Shown: positions 8,142-15,560, counted from the first letter of the stretch. The stretch is 33,378 nucleotides of DNA from CANNDT01 sp945876205 (GCA_947503365.1 CANNDT010000046.1:1-33378); one strand, 5' to 3'. A program made the numbers and translations. The notes: a model not told the origin generated them from the sequence alone.

Positions 8142-8546
8142 TTGCAGTACGCAGCTCTGTTCCTGACGGCCTTCCTGGCAGCGACGCTTATTCCGCTGCC
8201 ATCAGAGCTGCCGCTGGCGCTCCTCGTCCGAAAAGATCACCGGGTGGTGTTGGCAGTGCTGGTGGCGACGTTGGGCAATTATCTGGGCGCCTGCACGACC
8301 TACGCGTTGGGCCGCGGCCTGTTTCGCCGGCGCGCGCACGCGAGCAAAGGTGCCGGCCGCGCCCTCACGCTGTTTCGCCGATACGGCCCTGCGACGCTCG
8401 CCCTGTCGTGGGTGCCGGTGATCGGCGATGCGATTGTCGGCCTTGCCGGCGCGGCCAGGATCCACTTCGGAATCTTCTCGGTATGGACGATTGCCGGCAA
8501 GGCCGCACGGTACGCAGCGGTCTCCTGGATCGCCAGCCGCGGCTGA
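8142..8546 (+). CDS. YqaA/DedA-like small inner-membrane protein
   Basis: The 134-residue hydrophobic protein begins at TTG 8142, 3 nt after the ATPase stop; no ATG or GTG fits better, so translation is probably coupled. It has an early 'FLAATLIPLPSE' segment, 'ATLGNYLGACTTYALGR' and 'LSWVPVIGDAIVGLAGAAR', which follow the YqaA branch of the DedA/VTT (SNARE-associated) superfamily, where a re-entrant loop is followed by G-D and an acidic/Arg pair. DedA-family members act in lipid or proton-coupled transport, but this subgroup's job is not settled. Its place in a copper operon is suggestive only. Confidence 0.75.
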   Translation: MQYAALFLTAFLAATLIPLPSELPLALLVRKDHRVVLAVLVATLGNYLGACTTYALGRGLFRRRAHASKGAGRALTLFRRYGPATLALSWVPVIGDAIVGLAGAARIHFGIFSVWTIAGKAARYAAVSWIASRG

Positions 8547-8591
8547 TCGCGACCGCCGGGATTCAGGAGCTTTTCAGTTACTGGAGGCCGG

Positions 8592-8810
8592 TCACAGCTT
8601 CTTCCCGATCATGCCCCGCGCGAGCAGCACTCCGAGCCCGACAATCAGCACAGCAGGAATCCACATCCAGCCGAATCCGCCCATCCACGCGGTCCCCATC
8701 ATGCCTCCGCCCATGCTCCCCCCGGTCATCGCTCCGCCGCCGAAGAGCACGAGCAACCCGACGACGACGACCAGTACGACGACGAGGGCTCCATTGGTGT
8801 TTCCGTTCAT
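8592..8810 (-). CDS. Small Gly/Met-rich two-helix membrane protein, unknown function
   Basis: Seventy-two residues: a Val-rich helix (about 8-23), a Gly/Met loop (GGGAMTGGSMGGGMMG, about 24-39), a Trp/Met segment, a second helix (about 50-65) and a basic tail 'IGKK'. GGAGAG about 5 nt upstream of the ATG at 8810 supports this start over longer in-frame options. I do not recognise a named family. The Met-rich loop between two helices, next to another Met-rich protein and a copper ATPase, fits a copper-binding role, which is inference. Confidence 0.65.
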   Translation of the reverse strand: MNGNTNGALVVVLVVVVGLLVLFGGGAMTGGSMGGGMMGTAWMGGFGWMWIPAVLIVGLGVLLARGMIGKKL

Positions 8811-8863
8811 CAGACTCTCCTCTGGCTTGACCGATCGAATTCGTGACCGATGCGAGTGTGCGC

Positions 8864-9298
8864 TCAGTGCTTCATGTCGCCCATCTGTTTCATCATCGGG
8901 CACATGGCCATCGAGCCCGCCCCGGCCTGCATGTGCTCCATCATGTGAGTCATCATGCCCTGCTCCATTTTCATCATGCCCTCCTGCATCGTCCGGCGCT
9001 GCGTCACCATTTCGGTGACGACGGTGGCAGTCGCCGCCATCTTCTCCGTGCCCGACGCGGTGTTCATCCTGGCGACGAGACTATCGAGCCGTTGATCGGC
9101 GGCCTTCATGTCGGCCATCATTTTCTCCCGCTCGGCCATCATGGTCTTGTCCTTCGCCGCCATGCCGGAGGCCGGCTGCGCGGCGTCGGCCGCCACGTGC
9201 TGCTCGTGAGGCGTCTGCGCGGCGAGTCCGGGGACCGCCGACATCACAACCACTGCACACCCTGCCATCATCGCTGTCACGATTCGCTTCACGCTCAT
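8864..9298 (-). CDS. Secreted Met/His-rich helical protein, probable copper binder
   Basis: The 144-residue protein starts at ATG 9298 behind a strong GGAAGGAGT site. A signal peptide (residues ~1-27, ending 'GLAAQ') is followed by a His-containing linker and a helical region with 'MKAADQRLDSLVARM'. The C-terminal third is extremely rich in Met (MMKMEQGMMTHMMEHM) and ends with 'CPMM' and 'DMKH'. Such Met/His runs bind Cu(I)/Ag(I) in periplasmic proteins such as CusF-like or PcoE/SilE-like chaperones. The helical part resembles the first half of the YHS-tailed protein at 13081-13752. It is probably co-transcribed with the small membrane protein downstream (gap 53 nt). Confidence 0.78.
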   Translation of the reverse strand: MSVKRIVTAMMAGCAVVVMSAVPGLAAQTPHEQHVAADAAQPASGMAAKDKTMMAEREKMMADMKAADQRLDSLVARMNTASGTEKMAATATVVTEMVTQRRTMQEGMMKMEQGMMTHMMEHMQAGAGSMAMCPMMKQMGDMKH

Positions 9299-9439
9299 GC
9301 TTGACTCCTTCCGAGTTTGCGACTGAACTTCCAAGCCTCACACAGACGGCGCTGACACTCGAGCGGCACCTGCTGGTTGAACCCCGAGAGTGGAGGCATT
9401 GGTCCTCCTACCCGGTGCGGACGTTGCAAGAGGGCAGCC

Positions 9440-9703
9440 ATGCAATCTCAACCACAGACAAATCCGACGTATGGCTGTACCGCGCATCTACCCGGCGTGT
9501 CATTTGACGATGCACGGTCGCGCATTACGGACGCGCTGCAGCAGCAAGGCTTTGGCATCCTGACTGAGATCGACGTGAAGACCACGCTGAAGACGAAGCT
9601 CAACCTTGACTTCCGTCGATATGTCATCCTCGGCGCGTGCAATCCACAGCTCGCCCATCACGAGAAGCCGATCAGCGGCTGCGCCTGGCTCTGGATCAGG
9701 TGA
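9440..9703 (+). pseudogene. DUF302-family protein, truncated at the C terminus
   Basis: The 87-residue product matches the first two thirds of a DUF302 domain: 'HLPGVSFDDARSRITDALQQ', 'GFGILTEIDVK' and 'RYVILGACNPQLAH'. Full members continue through a conserved hydrophobic strand containing 'LLPCNVVV' and are about 125-135 residues long. Here the match stops right after 'NPQLAH', and the tail 'HEKPISGCAWLWIR' is unrelated. Neither of the other two frames downstream restores the LPCNV strand, so this looks like a deletion or replacement rather than a single frameshift. Start ATG 9440 follows AAGAGGGC. DUF302 genes often sit in metal and stress islands. The family match is recognition by eye. 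Confidence 0.65.
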
Positions 9704-9762
9704 AGAGCCCGACGTGAGTTGCCCGGCACCGGGCGGTGTGCTCTGGTCGATTCATCTGGGGT

Positions 9763-9768
9763 TATACT
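9763..9768 (+). promoter_or_regulatory. -10-like TATACT, 9 nt before an ATG
   Basis: TATACT ends 9 nt before the ATG at 9778, leaving no room for a Shine-Dalgarno site in the transcript. This is the same TATACTGA string as in front of the sigma-factor gene. No clear -35. Confidence 0.45.
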
Positions 9769-9777
9769 GAATTTTCC

Positions 9778-10146
9778 ATGACGCGTATTGCGATAGTCGC
9801 CGTGGTTCTCAGCCTCGCGGGCAGCCCCGTGGCAGGTATCGTCTGCGGCCTTAATTGCGAGGCGGCCGGTTCCGCGCATCACCACACCACATCGACGGCA
9901 CCCTCTTGTCATGAGGACGGCGGCCCGCTGATGAGAGCGCTGCAGACGGATTGCGATCACGTGTCCGCTGCAACACCTGCAGTCCTGACTTCCGCGAATC
10001 CGACGGCTCCTCTCCCGGTGATGCCTTCGGTTCCCGTTGGCGCGCCAACATCATTCGTCGAACCCGTCGGGTATTGGTCATCCTCGTGCGTAATACGAGG
10101 TCCCAGCCCAGGCAGTGGTCCCTCGCCGTCTATTCTTCGCGTCTGA
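9778..10146 (+). CDS. Small secreted His/Cys-containing protein of unknown function
   Basis: A 122-residue protein with a signal peptide (about residues 1-21, 'VVLSLAGSPVAG'). The mature part has Cys residues in 'GIVCGLNCEA', a His run 'SAHHHTT', 'SCHEDGG' and 'TDCDH', then a Pro/Val-rich tail. I recognise no named domain. The Cys/His content, export and position directly before the copper oxidase suggest a periplasmic metal-binding or oxidase-assisting protein; that role is inference. ATG 9778 is chosen because the signal peptide begins there and a TATACT lies just upstream. Confidence 0.65.
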   Translation: MTRIAIVAVVLSLAGSPVAGIVCGLNCEAAGSAHHHTTSTAPSCHEDGGPLMRALQTDCDHVSAATPAVLTSANPTAPLPVMPSVPVGAPTSFVEPVGYWSSSCVIRGPSPGSGPSPSILRV

Positions 10147-10251
10147 TCCCCCTCCGCTAGAGCGCGGCCAGCCGGCGCGCGCCGATTCTCCGTTCATTGA
10201 GAACTCGTTCGTGTTGGTCCACTCGTCGTGGGCCTTCGAGGTTTTGTGGAA

Positions 10252-11691
10252 ATGGCTTCGAGCAGACGGTCGTTTTTGCGTGGTTTGGCATCAGTGGCGG
10301 GCGTCGCAACGGCGGGCTCAGCGAGCACCGCGTACGCACAGCATGAGGGACATCAGGTTCCCGCTCCAGCGGCGCCGCAACGCCAGGGAGTGGCTGCCGT
10401 GGCATCACCGCAGCGACCGGTTCCTCCGGGTTCGTTCGGCGCTGGAGTCGTCCCGGTGATCAGCCCTGACGTGCCGGACATGCCGTGGACGCTTCAGGAC
10501 GGCGTGAAGGTGTTCAATATCAACGTTGGGCACGTTCGCACCGAGTTCATTCCGGGCCGCGTTGTCGATGCGTGGGGATTCAACGGGAGCGTTCCCGGAC
10601 CCACCATCCAGGTCAACGAAGGGGATCGTGTTCGCCTGATCGTCGAGAACCGCCTGCCCGAGCCGTTCTCGATGCACTGGCACGGCCTCGAGATCCCCAA
10701 CAACATGGACGGCATGCCGGGCATTTCTCAGGACTCGATTGCGCCTGGGGGCTCGTTCACGTACGAGTTCACGCTTCATCAAAACGGTACGTTCTTCTAC
10801 CACTCGCACATGGCGATGCAGGAAATGATGGGGCTGATCGGGCTCTTCATCATCCATCCCCGCCAGGCATACGCACCCCGCGTCGATCGCGACTTCGGGA
10901 TCATCCTTCAGGAGTGGGCGCTGCTTCCGAACAACACGATTCCGAATTCTCTCGCCATGGAATTCAACTGGCTGACGCTCAATGGGAAAGCCGGGCCCGA
11001 CACGACGCCGATGCTGGTGAAGCGCGGTGAGCGCGTCCGCATTCGCCTTGTCAACCTCGGGATGGACCACCATCCGATGCACATTCACGGTCACCAGTTC
11101 GCTGTGACGGGCACCGAGGGTGGCCGCATCACGACGACCGCGGTGGAACCGGCTAATACCGTGCTCGTGGGTGTCGCGCAGGCGCGTGACATCGAGTTCG
11201 TCGCCAACAATCCAGGCGACTGGCATTTCCACTGCCATCTGCCGCATCACATGATGAATCAGATGGCCTCAATGGTCGGGCCGATCATGATGGGCCATAG
11301 CGCGGGCATGAGACCGGCGGGGATGGAGGCCGGGATGGGCATCGTTGGCGGCGGCGCGCTCGGCGGTGACGCCGGCCCCGCGTTCGGACGCACGCTCGGC
11401 GTCGGCAGCGAAGCCGAACGCGCCGCACCGAACATGCCGCTCGGCGGCCAACCGCCGACCTTCATGCAGGCCGGTCGCAGCGAGCCAAATGCAGGGATGT
11501 ACCCGGGATATCCGCAGGACATGTTCATGGTCATGGACAAGGCCGTGGAGAAACCCGAGACCTACGGTCTCCGCCCGGGATGGAGCGGCGGCACGATGGG
11601 GATGATGACCATCGTCCGCGTACTGGAGCCGGAGCTCTTCGACACGATTCAACAGCTCAAAGCCGAGCAGACGCGAAGGGCCGCTCAATGA
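10252..11691 (+). CDS. Tat-exported two-domain-type multicopper oxidase
   Basis: The 479-residue protein starts with a twin-arginine signal (SRRSFLRG, residues ~4-11), consistent with export of a folded copper enzyme. The four copper motifs are intact: HWHG at 142-145, HSH at 184-186, HHPMHIHGH at about 273-281 and HCHLPHH at 327-333, with M338 as the probable type-1 axial ligand. Only ~90 residues separate the second and third motifs; three-domain CueO/laccases have far more, so this looks like a two-domain MCO, which in known cases works as a trimer. A ~140-residue Gly/Met-rich C-terminal extension follows. Likely role: periplasmic Cu(I) oxidation for copper tolerance. The next gene overlaps its stop (ATGA). 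An in-frame GTG at 10228 is an alternative start. Confidence 0.92.
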   Translation: MASSRRSFLRGLASVAGVATAGSASTAYAQHEGHQVPAPAAPQRQGVAAVASPQRPVPPGSFGAGVVPVISPDVPDMPWTLQDGVKVFNINVGHVRTEFIPGRVVDAWGFNGSVPGPTIQVNEGDRVRLIVENRLPEPFSMHWHGLEIPNNMDGMPGISQDSIAPGGSFTYEFTLHQNGTFFYHSHMAMQEMMGLIGLFIIHPRQAYAPRVDRDFGIILQEWALLPNNTIPNSLAMEFNWLTLNGKAGPDTTPMLVKRGERVRIRLVNLGMDHHPMHIHGHQFAVTGTEGGRITTTAVEPANTVLVGVAQARDIEFVANNPGDWHFHCHLPHHMMNQMASMVGPIMMGHSAGMRPAGMEAGMGIVGGGALGGDAGPAFGRTLGVGSEAERAAPNMPLGGQPPTFMQAGRSEPNAGMYPGYPQDMFMVMDKAVEKPETYGLRPGWSGGTMGMMTIVRVLEPELFDTIQQLKAEQTRRAAQ

Positions 11692-13061
11692 CCCTTTTGC
11701 TCCGAGGTCTCGCCATCCTGTGCGCACCTCTATGGGCCTTGACGCCTGTCTACGCGCAAGGCGTGCCGCAAGCGGCGGCGCCGGATGCGCCAGTCACGCT
11801 CGAACAGCTGGAGCGCATGGCGCTGCAGAACAACCCGACGGTTCGACAGGCGGCGGCGGCGGTGGAAGCCGCGCGCGGTCGTGCGCGTCAGGCAGGGGCG
11901 TGGCCGAATCCCACGATCGGATATGAGGCGGCCGAAGTGGCGCGCGGGCCGGTCATTCGCGGCGGCGAGCACGGTGTGTTTGCAACACAGACAGTGCCGC
12001 TCGGAGGCAAGCTCCGGCTCGGACGGGCGGTGTTTGAAAGCGAAGCCGCGCAGGCAGAGTCGCTGGTCGGGCTGCAGGAGCAACGCATTCTCTCGGCGGT
12101 TCGGACGCAGTACTACGAAGTGCTCACGCTCGAGCGCCGCGTCGAGGTGCTCGATCGGCTCGCGCAGCTGTCGAGTGAGGCTGTCGGAATTACCCGTCAA
12201 CTATTCAATGTCGGCGCCGCGGATCGCCCCGACGTGCTGGAGTCGGAGATCGAAGCGCGGCGCGCGCAGCTGGATCTGACGGCCGCGCGGAATACGCGGT
12301 TCGCTGCGTGGCGACGTCTCGCTGCGACCGTTGGTGACGTCTCGCTGACGCCCCGTCCGCTTACGACGTCGATCGAGGCGGCTGTGCCGGAGCTCGATCG
12401 CGACACCGCGCTGAAATCGGTTCTCGACCGCAGCCCGGAGGTGCGGGCTGCCCGAGCGGACCTCGAGCGCAACCGCGCCCTCGTGTCACGTGCTCGGCGC
12501 GAGACCTTTCCTGACTTGTACCTGCGCGGCGGGCTTGCCTATAACCGCGAGCTGCTCGAAACCTCTGCCGGAGGCGAGCCCAGAGCCGTCGGCCGCGAAG
12601 GGTCGTTCGAGGTGGGGCTGAGCGTGCCGCTCTTCAATCGCAACCAGGGTGGCATCGCCGCGGCCCGTGCCGACCAGAGTCGCGCCGAGATCGAGGTGGC
12701 ACGCCTGGCCTTGACGATCGAGTCGCGCATGGCGTCGTGGTTCGACTCGTATCTGACGTCCTTGCGTGCAGCCGAGGCCTATCGCGACGAGATGCTTCCA
12801 CGCGCCGAGGAGGCCTATCAGCTGTACCTCGCGCGCTACCGCGAAGCCGCCGCCGCATATCCACAGGTGCTCATTGCCCAGCGTACGTTGTTCCAACTGA
12901 GTGACGAGTACCTGAAGAACCTTGAAGGCGCGTGGCGTGCGGCACTTCGGATTCAGGGCTTCCTGGTGGAAGACGATGGGCTGGCCGCACCGACGCGTCC
13001 GGGAGAAATCGAGGCCGCTGGTGGCGGCGCCTCAATGATCGGGCAATTGCGTGCGCGTTGA
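11688..13061 (+). CDS. TolC/CusC-like outer-membrane efflux protein
   Basis: The 457-residue protein has a signal peptide ending 'PVYAQG' and the repeated architecture of outer-membrane efflux factors: 'TLEQLERMALQNNPTVRQAAAAVEAA', 'ARGRARQAGAWPNPTIGYE' and, in the second half, 'VPLFNRNQGGIAAARA'. Long helical stretches with Ala/Glu/Arg alternate with the two beta-strand segments. There is no lipobox cysteine, unlike E. coli CusC. ATG 11688 overlaps the oxidase stop, so the two are coupled. It probably provides the outer-membrane channel for the CusBA pump encoded at the left edge, although it lies about 8 kb away and another such gene could exist upstream of the window. Confidence 0.9.
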   Translation: MTLLLRGLAILCAPLWALTPVYAQGVPQAAAPDAPVTLEQLERMALQNNPTVRQAAAAVEAARGRARQAGAWPNPTIGYEAAEVARGPVIRGGEHGVFATQTVPLGGKLRLGRAVFESEAAQAESLVGLQEQRILSAVRTQYYEVLTLERRVEVLDRLAQLSSEAVGITRQLFNVGAADRPDVLESEIEARRAQLDLTAARNTRFAAWRRLAATVGDVSLTPRPLTTSIEAAVPELDRDTALKSVLDRSPEVRAARADLERNRALVSRARRETFPDLYLRGGLAYNRELLETSAGGEPRAVGREGSFEVGLSVPLFNRNQGGIAAARADQSRAEIEVARLALTIESRMASWFDSYLTSLRAAEAYRDEMLPRAEEAYQLYLARYREAAAAYPQVLIAQRTLFQLSDEYLKNLEGAWRAALRIQGFLVEDDGLAAPTRPGEIEAAGGGASMIGQLRAR

Positions 13062-13080
13062 TGCGCTGAGGGGAGACACG

Positions 13081-13752
13081 ATGGCAGGCATGTTTCTAAA
13101 AGTCGCGGCAATCATCGTCGTGATGACGTCTGGCACCGCGGTGACCGCCGCGCAGCACGAAGGGCATGTCACGGCGGGGATGCCGCAGACTGCCGGTGCA
13201 GGTGCGGACGCCGCGCAGGTGAGCGCATGCGTCCAAAGCCAGGAGCAGGTGATGGTCGCGGCCGATGCGGCAAACCGCCGGCTCGATCTCGCGCGACAGA
13301 GCAACCAGCCGGCCGCGATGCGGGCGGCCATGGACGACCTGCAGAGCGTCTTGTCCTCGATGCGCACGCAGCTCGCCTCGTGCGCGCACCTGAAGGCCGC
13401 GGCCGCGCCGGCCGCCGGTGCGACGGCGCCCGGGCCAGGCGCTGTAGGTCCGGCCGCACCTGCGGGCGTCGCCGATCCGCACGCCGGTCATGTGATACCG
13501 CCTCCGCCGCCCGCGGCGACTCCGGCGCCAAAACCGTCAACGCCGGCCGCGGCGGCGCCGCGGCCGACGATGGTGATGGTGCAGACGGCCTTCGATCCGA
13601 TCAAGCTGACCTGCTCGCCGAAGATCGATCCGAAGGCTGCCGCCAAGACGACATATCAGGGAAAGACGTACTACTTCTGCTCCGCGAAGGACCGCGACGA
13701 GTTTCTGACGGACCCGGCAATGAGCCTGTCGATGATGCCCCCAACTCCGTGA
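13081..13752 (+). CDS. Secreted protein with helical domain and degenerate C-terminal YHS domain
   Basis: The 223-residue protein has a signal peptide (about 1-25) and 'QHEGH' at the mature N terminus. A helical region (about 45-110) resembles the Met-rich protein at 8864-9298. A long Pro/Ala linker (about 112-175) follows, then a C-terminal YHS-like domain (about 180-223). The YHS domain is altered: the usual VCGM is 'TCSP', and after 'YYFC' the second cysteine of FCSxxC is replaced ('SAKD'), leaving about half the usual thiols. GAGGGGAGA before ATG 13081 is a good ribosome site. A periplasmic copper-binding role is inferred from neighbours and composition. Confidence 0.75.
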   Translation: MAGMFLKVAAIIVVMTSGTAVTAAQHEGHVTAGMPQTAGAGADAAQVSACVQSQEQVMVAADAANRRLDLARQSNQPAAMRAAMDDLQSVLSSMRTQLASCAHLKAAAAPAAGATAPGPGAVGPAAPAGVADPHAGHVIPPPPPAATPAPKPSTPAAAAPRPTMVMVQTAFDPIKLTCSPKIDPKAAAKTTYQGKTYYFCSAKDRDEFLTDPAMSLSMMPPTP

Positions 13753-13759
13753 GCGCCAG

Positions 13760-14395
13760 ATGAAGGCATCCCTCAAACCCGTCCTGCTTGCGATTGGACT
13801 CGTCCTGGTGGCCGCGGTGGCGGTTCTCGCGTTCGTCGTGGTCGGCGGCGTGAGCGCGAAGCCTGCACCCGGGCGAGCGGAAGCGTTCGTGGCCAGGACC
13901 ATTCGCAACATGGCCCTCGCCTGGCACACGGACGACATTCCGAACCCGGTACCGCCGAGCGCGGAGGTGATCGCCCAGGGGCGGGCGCACTTTGCCGACC
14001 ACTGTGCGTCGTGCCACGCCAACAACGGGAGCGGGGATGTGGAGATGGGACGCGGCCTCTCTCCCCGGGCGCCCGACATGCGGCTGCCCGCGACCCAGCG
14101 CCTCTCGGACGCCCAGTTGTTCTACATTATTGAGCACGGCATTCGGCTGACAGGGATGCCTGGCTGGAGCACCGGCACCGCGGCGGGCGAAACGGACAGC
14201 TGGCACCTCGTGCACTTCATCCGGCACCTGCCGCAGATCACGCCGGAGGAGGTCGAGCAGATGGACGCGCTCAACCCGAAGCCGCCGGAGCAGATACGCC
14301 AGGAGATCGAGGCGGAGCGCTTCCTGCGCGGTGAAGATCCGGCGCCGCGCGCCGAGTCGCCGCGGCCCGAGGCGGAAGGACACGCACATGAATAG
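13760..14395 (+). CDS. Membrane-anchored mono-haem cytochrome c
   Basis: A 211-residue protein with an uncleaved-looking N-terminal helix (about 8-32) and a class I cytochrome c domain. The haem-binding CASCH is C82, C85, H86; M133 in 'LTGMPGW' is the likely sixth ligand. An acidic/Pro-rich tail ending 'EGHAHE' extends beyond the domain. It is 7 nt after the YHS-tailed gene, and its end overlaps the next gene by 8 nt. It may pass electrons to or from the copper oxidase or a respiratory oxidase; the partner is not identifiable from sequence. Confidence 0.88.
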   Translation: MKASLKPVLLAIGLVLVAAVAVLAFVVVGGVSAKPAPGRAEAFVARTIRNMALAWHTDDIPNPVPPSAEVIAQGRAHFADHCASCHANNGSGDVEMGRGLSPRAPDMRLPATQRLSDAQLFYIIEHGIRLTGMPGWSTGTAAGETDSWHLVHFIRHLPQITPEEVEQMDALNPKPPEQIRQEIEAERFLRGEDPAPRAESPRPEAEGHAHE

Positions 14396-14714
14396 ATGGA
14401 TGGCCATGCTGGCGCTCGTCGTCGGCGTCCTCGGGACTCGAATCGTCATCGCGCACGACGGCCACATTCACACCATCATGGGAACGGTGATGGCGCGTGA
14501 CGTCAAGCATCTCGAGGTGAAGACACCCAGCGGGGAAGTGTTGTCGATTGCCGTCAACGACAAGACCACCACCGTCCGCGACAAGAAGAAGGTCGCGTTC
14601 AGCGAAGTGCAGGTCGGCCGTCGCGTCGTCGTCGGCATCGGCAACGGTGAAGACCCGCTGATCGCTGGCGAGATTCAGGTGGGCGTCACGGCGCCTCCGG
14701 AGAAACAGCATTGA
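14388..14714 (+). CDS. Small secreted beta-rich protein, paralogue of the gene at 15225
   Basis: The 108-residue protein has a signal peptide (about 1-22), a mature N terminus with His residues ('AHDGHIHTI') and a beta-rich body: 'MGTVMARDVKHLEVKTPSGEV', 'DKTTTVRDKKK' and 'VQVGRRVVV'. It aligns along its whole length with the protein at 15225-15554 (shared H..H.H, MGTV, V-K-T-x-x-G-x, 'LQVGxR-VV'). The strand pattern suggests a small OB-like fold similar to DUF5666-type domains, but I cannot confirm the family. The start lies within the cytochrome gene and the stop overlaps the YcnI-like start (TGATG). Probable periplasmic copper binding, by context. Confidence 0.7.
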   Translation: MNRWMAMLALVVGVLGTRIVIAHDGHIHTIMGTVMARDVKHLEVKTPSGEVLSIAVNDKTTTVRDKKKVAFSEVQVGRRVVVGIGNGEDPLIAGEIQVGVTAPPEKQH

Positions 14715-15151
14715 TGCGCGCTGCGCTCTTCGTCCTGTTCATCCTGGCCGCAGTCCCGGCAGCGCAGGCCCACGTCACCGTGTGGCCGCAGCAGTCGCAG
14801 GCCGGCGGCAGCGAGCGCTATACGGTGCGCGTGCCCACCGAAGGACAGGTGGCGACCACCTCGGTCGAGCTCGAGATCCCGGCGGACGTGACAGTGTCCG
14901 CGGTGCTGGTCGGCGGCGCCCACACCTACGCGGTGCGCCGCGAGGGCGACCGCGTGGCGGCCATCACGTGGACGCTCGAGATCAAGCCCCGCGAGACCGC
15001 CGAATTCGTCTTCTTCGCTCGGAACCCTAAAGCTGCCCAGATCGTCTGGAAGGCGCACCAGCGGTTTGCCGACGGCACCAGCGCCGACTGGGTGGGCGTC
15101 GCAGGCGACCGGCGGCCGGCGGCGGTCACCATGCTCTCGCCCGCACGCTGA
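14714..15151 (+). CDS. YcnI-like (DUF1775) periplasmic copper-binding protein
   Basis: The 145-residue protein has a signal peptide ending 'PAAQA', so cleavage would expose H20 as the mature N terminus, followed by 'VTVWP' with W24. In characterised YcnI/DUF1775 proteins the N-terminal histidine and a tryptophan help form a Cu(II) site. The rest is a beta-sandwich-like domain: 'SERYTVRVPTEG', 'TTSVELEIP', 'WTLEIKPRETAEFVFFARNP'. No CopC or CopD partner is adjacent. It is sandwiched between two paralogous small periplasmic proteins, and its start is coupled to the preceding stop. Confidence 0.8.
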   Translation: MRAALFVLFILAAVPAAQAHVTVWPQQSQAGGSERYTVRVPTEGQVATTSVELEIPADVTVSAVLVGGAHTYAVRREGDRVAAITWTLEIKPRETAEFVFFARNPKAAQIVWKAHQRFADGTSADWVGVAGDRRPAAVTMLSPAR

Positions 15152-15159
15152 TCTGACGT

Positions 15160-15180
15160 ATTCTTCAGGAATTCTTCAGG
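15160..15180. repeat. Tandem direct repeat upstream of a small periplasmic gene, possible operator
   Basis: ATTCTTCAGG occurs twice (15160-15169 and 15171-15180) with an 11-bp period, in the short gap after the YcnI-like gene and 45 bp before the next start. An 11-bp period puts both copies on one face of the helix, as for OmpR/PhoB-family (CusR/CopR-like) response-regulator sites. GATACT at 15206-15211 could be the -10. No such regulator gene is in the window. Confidence 0.4.
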
Positions 15181-15224
15181 CGGCGACATCGATGGATGCA
15201 CGTACGATACTCAAAGGAGAGCTC

Positions 15225-15554
15225 ATGAACAGAACGTGGATTGCGGCCGTCGCGTTGCTCGTTACTCTTGCGGTTCCGGCCGCCAGCCTTGCGCACACCG
15301 GCCATGCCCACAAGGTCATGGGCACCGTCTCGAGCGTTGATGGCAAGAACTTCATGGTCAAGACGACCGACGGCAAGACCGTAATGGTCATGATGGACGC
15401 CAAGACCAAGATCACGCGCGGCAAGGCGAAGGTTGACGTGACGTCCCTTCAGGTCGGCGAGCGCATCGTCGCCGAGGGCGCGGAAGAGAAAGACATGATC
15501 ATGGCGACCTCCGTGCAGCTTCCCGCGGCGCCGGCGACTACTGCGAAGAAGTAA
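15225..15554 (+). CDS. Small secreted beta-rich His-containing protein, paralogue of 14388
   Basis: The 109-residue protein starts at ATG 15225 after AAAGGAGAG. The signal peptide ends near 'ASLAH', giving a His-rich mature start 'HTGHAHKVMGTV', followed by short strands 'NFMVKTTDGKTVMVMM', 'TKITRGKAK' and 'LQVGERIVAEG', and an Ala/Thr/Lys tail. It is a clear paralogue of the protein at 14388-14714, with more Met in the body. Unlike that copy, it has its own upstream gap with a direct repeat and a -10-like GATACT, so it may be separately induced. Copper binding is inferred from composition and neighbours. Confidence 0.72.
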   Translation: MNRTWIAAVALLVTLAVPAASLAHTGHAHKVMGTVSSVDGKNFMVKTTDGKTVMVMMDAKTKITRGKAKVDVTSLQVGERIVAEGAEEKDMIMATSVQLPAAPATTAKK

Positions 15555-15560
15555 GAGCCA

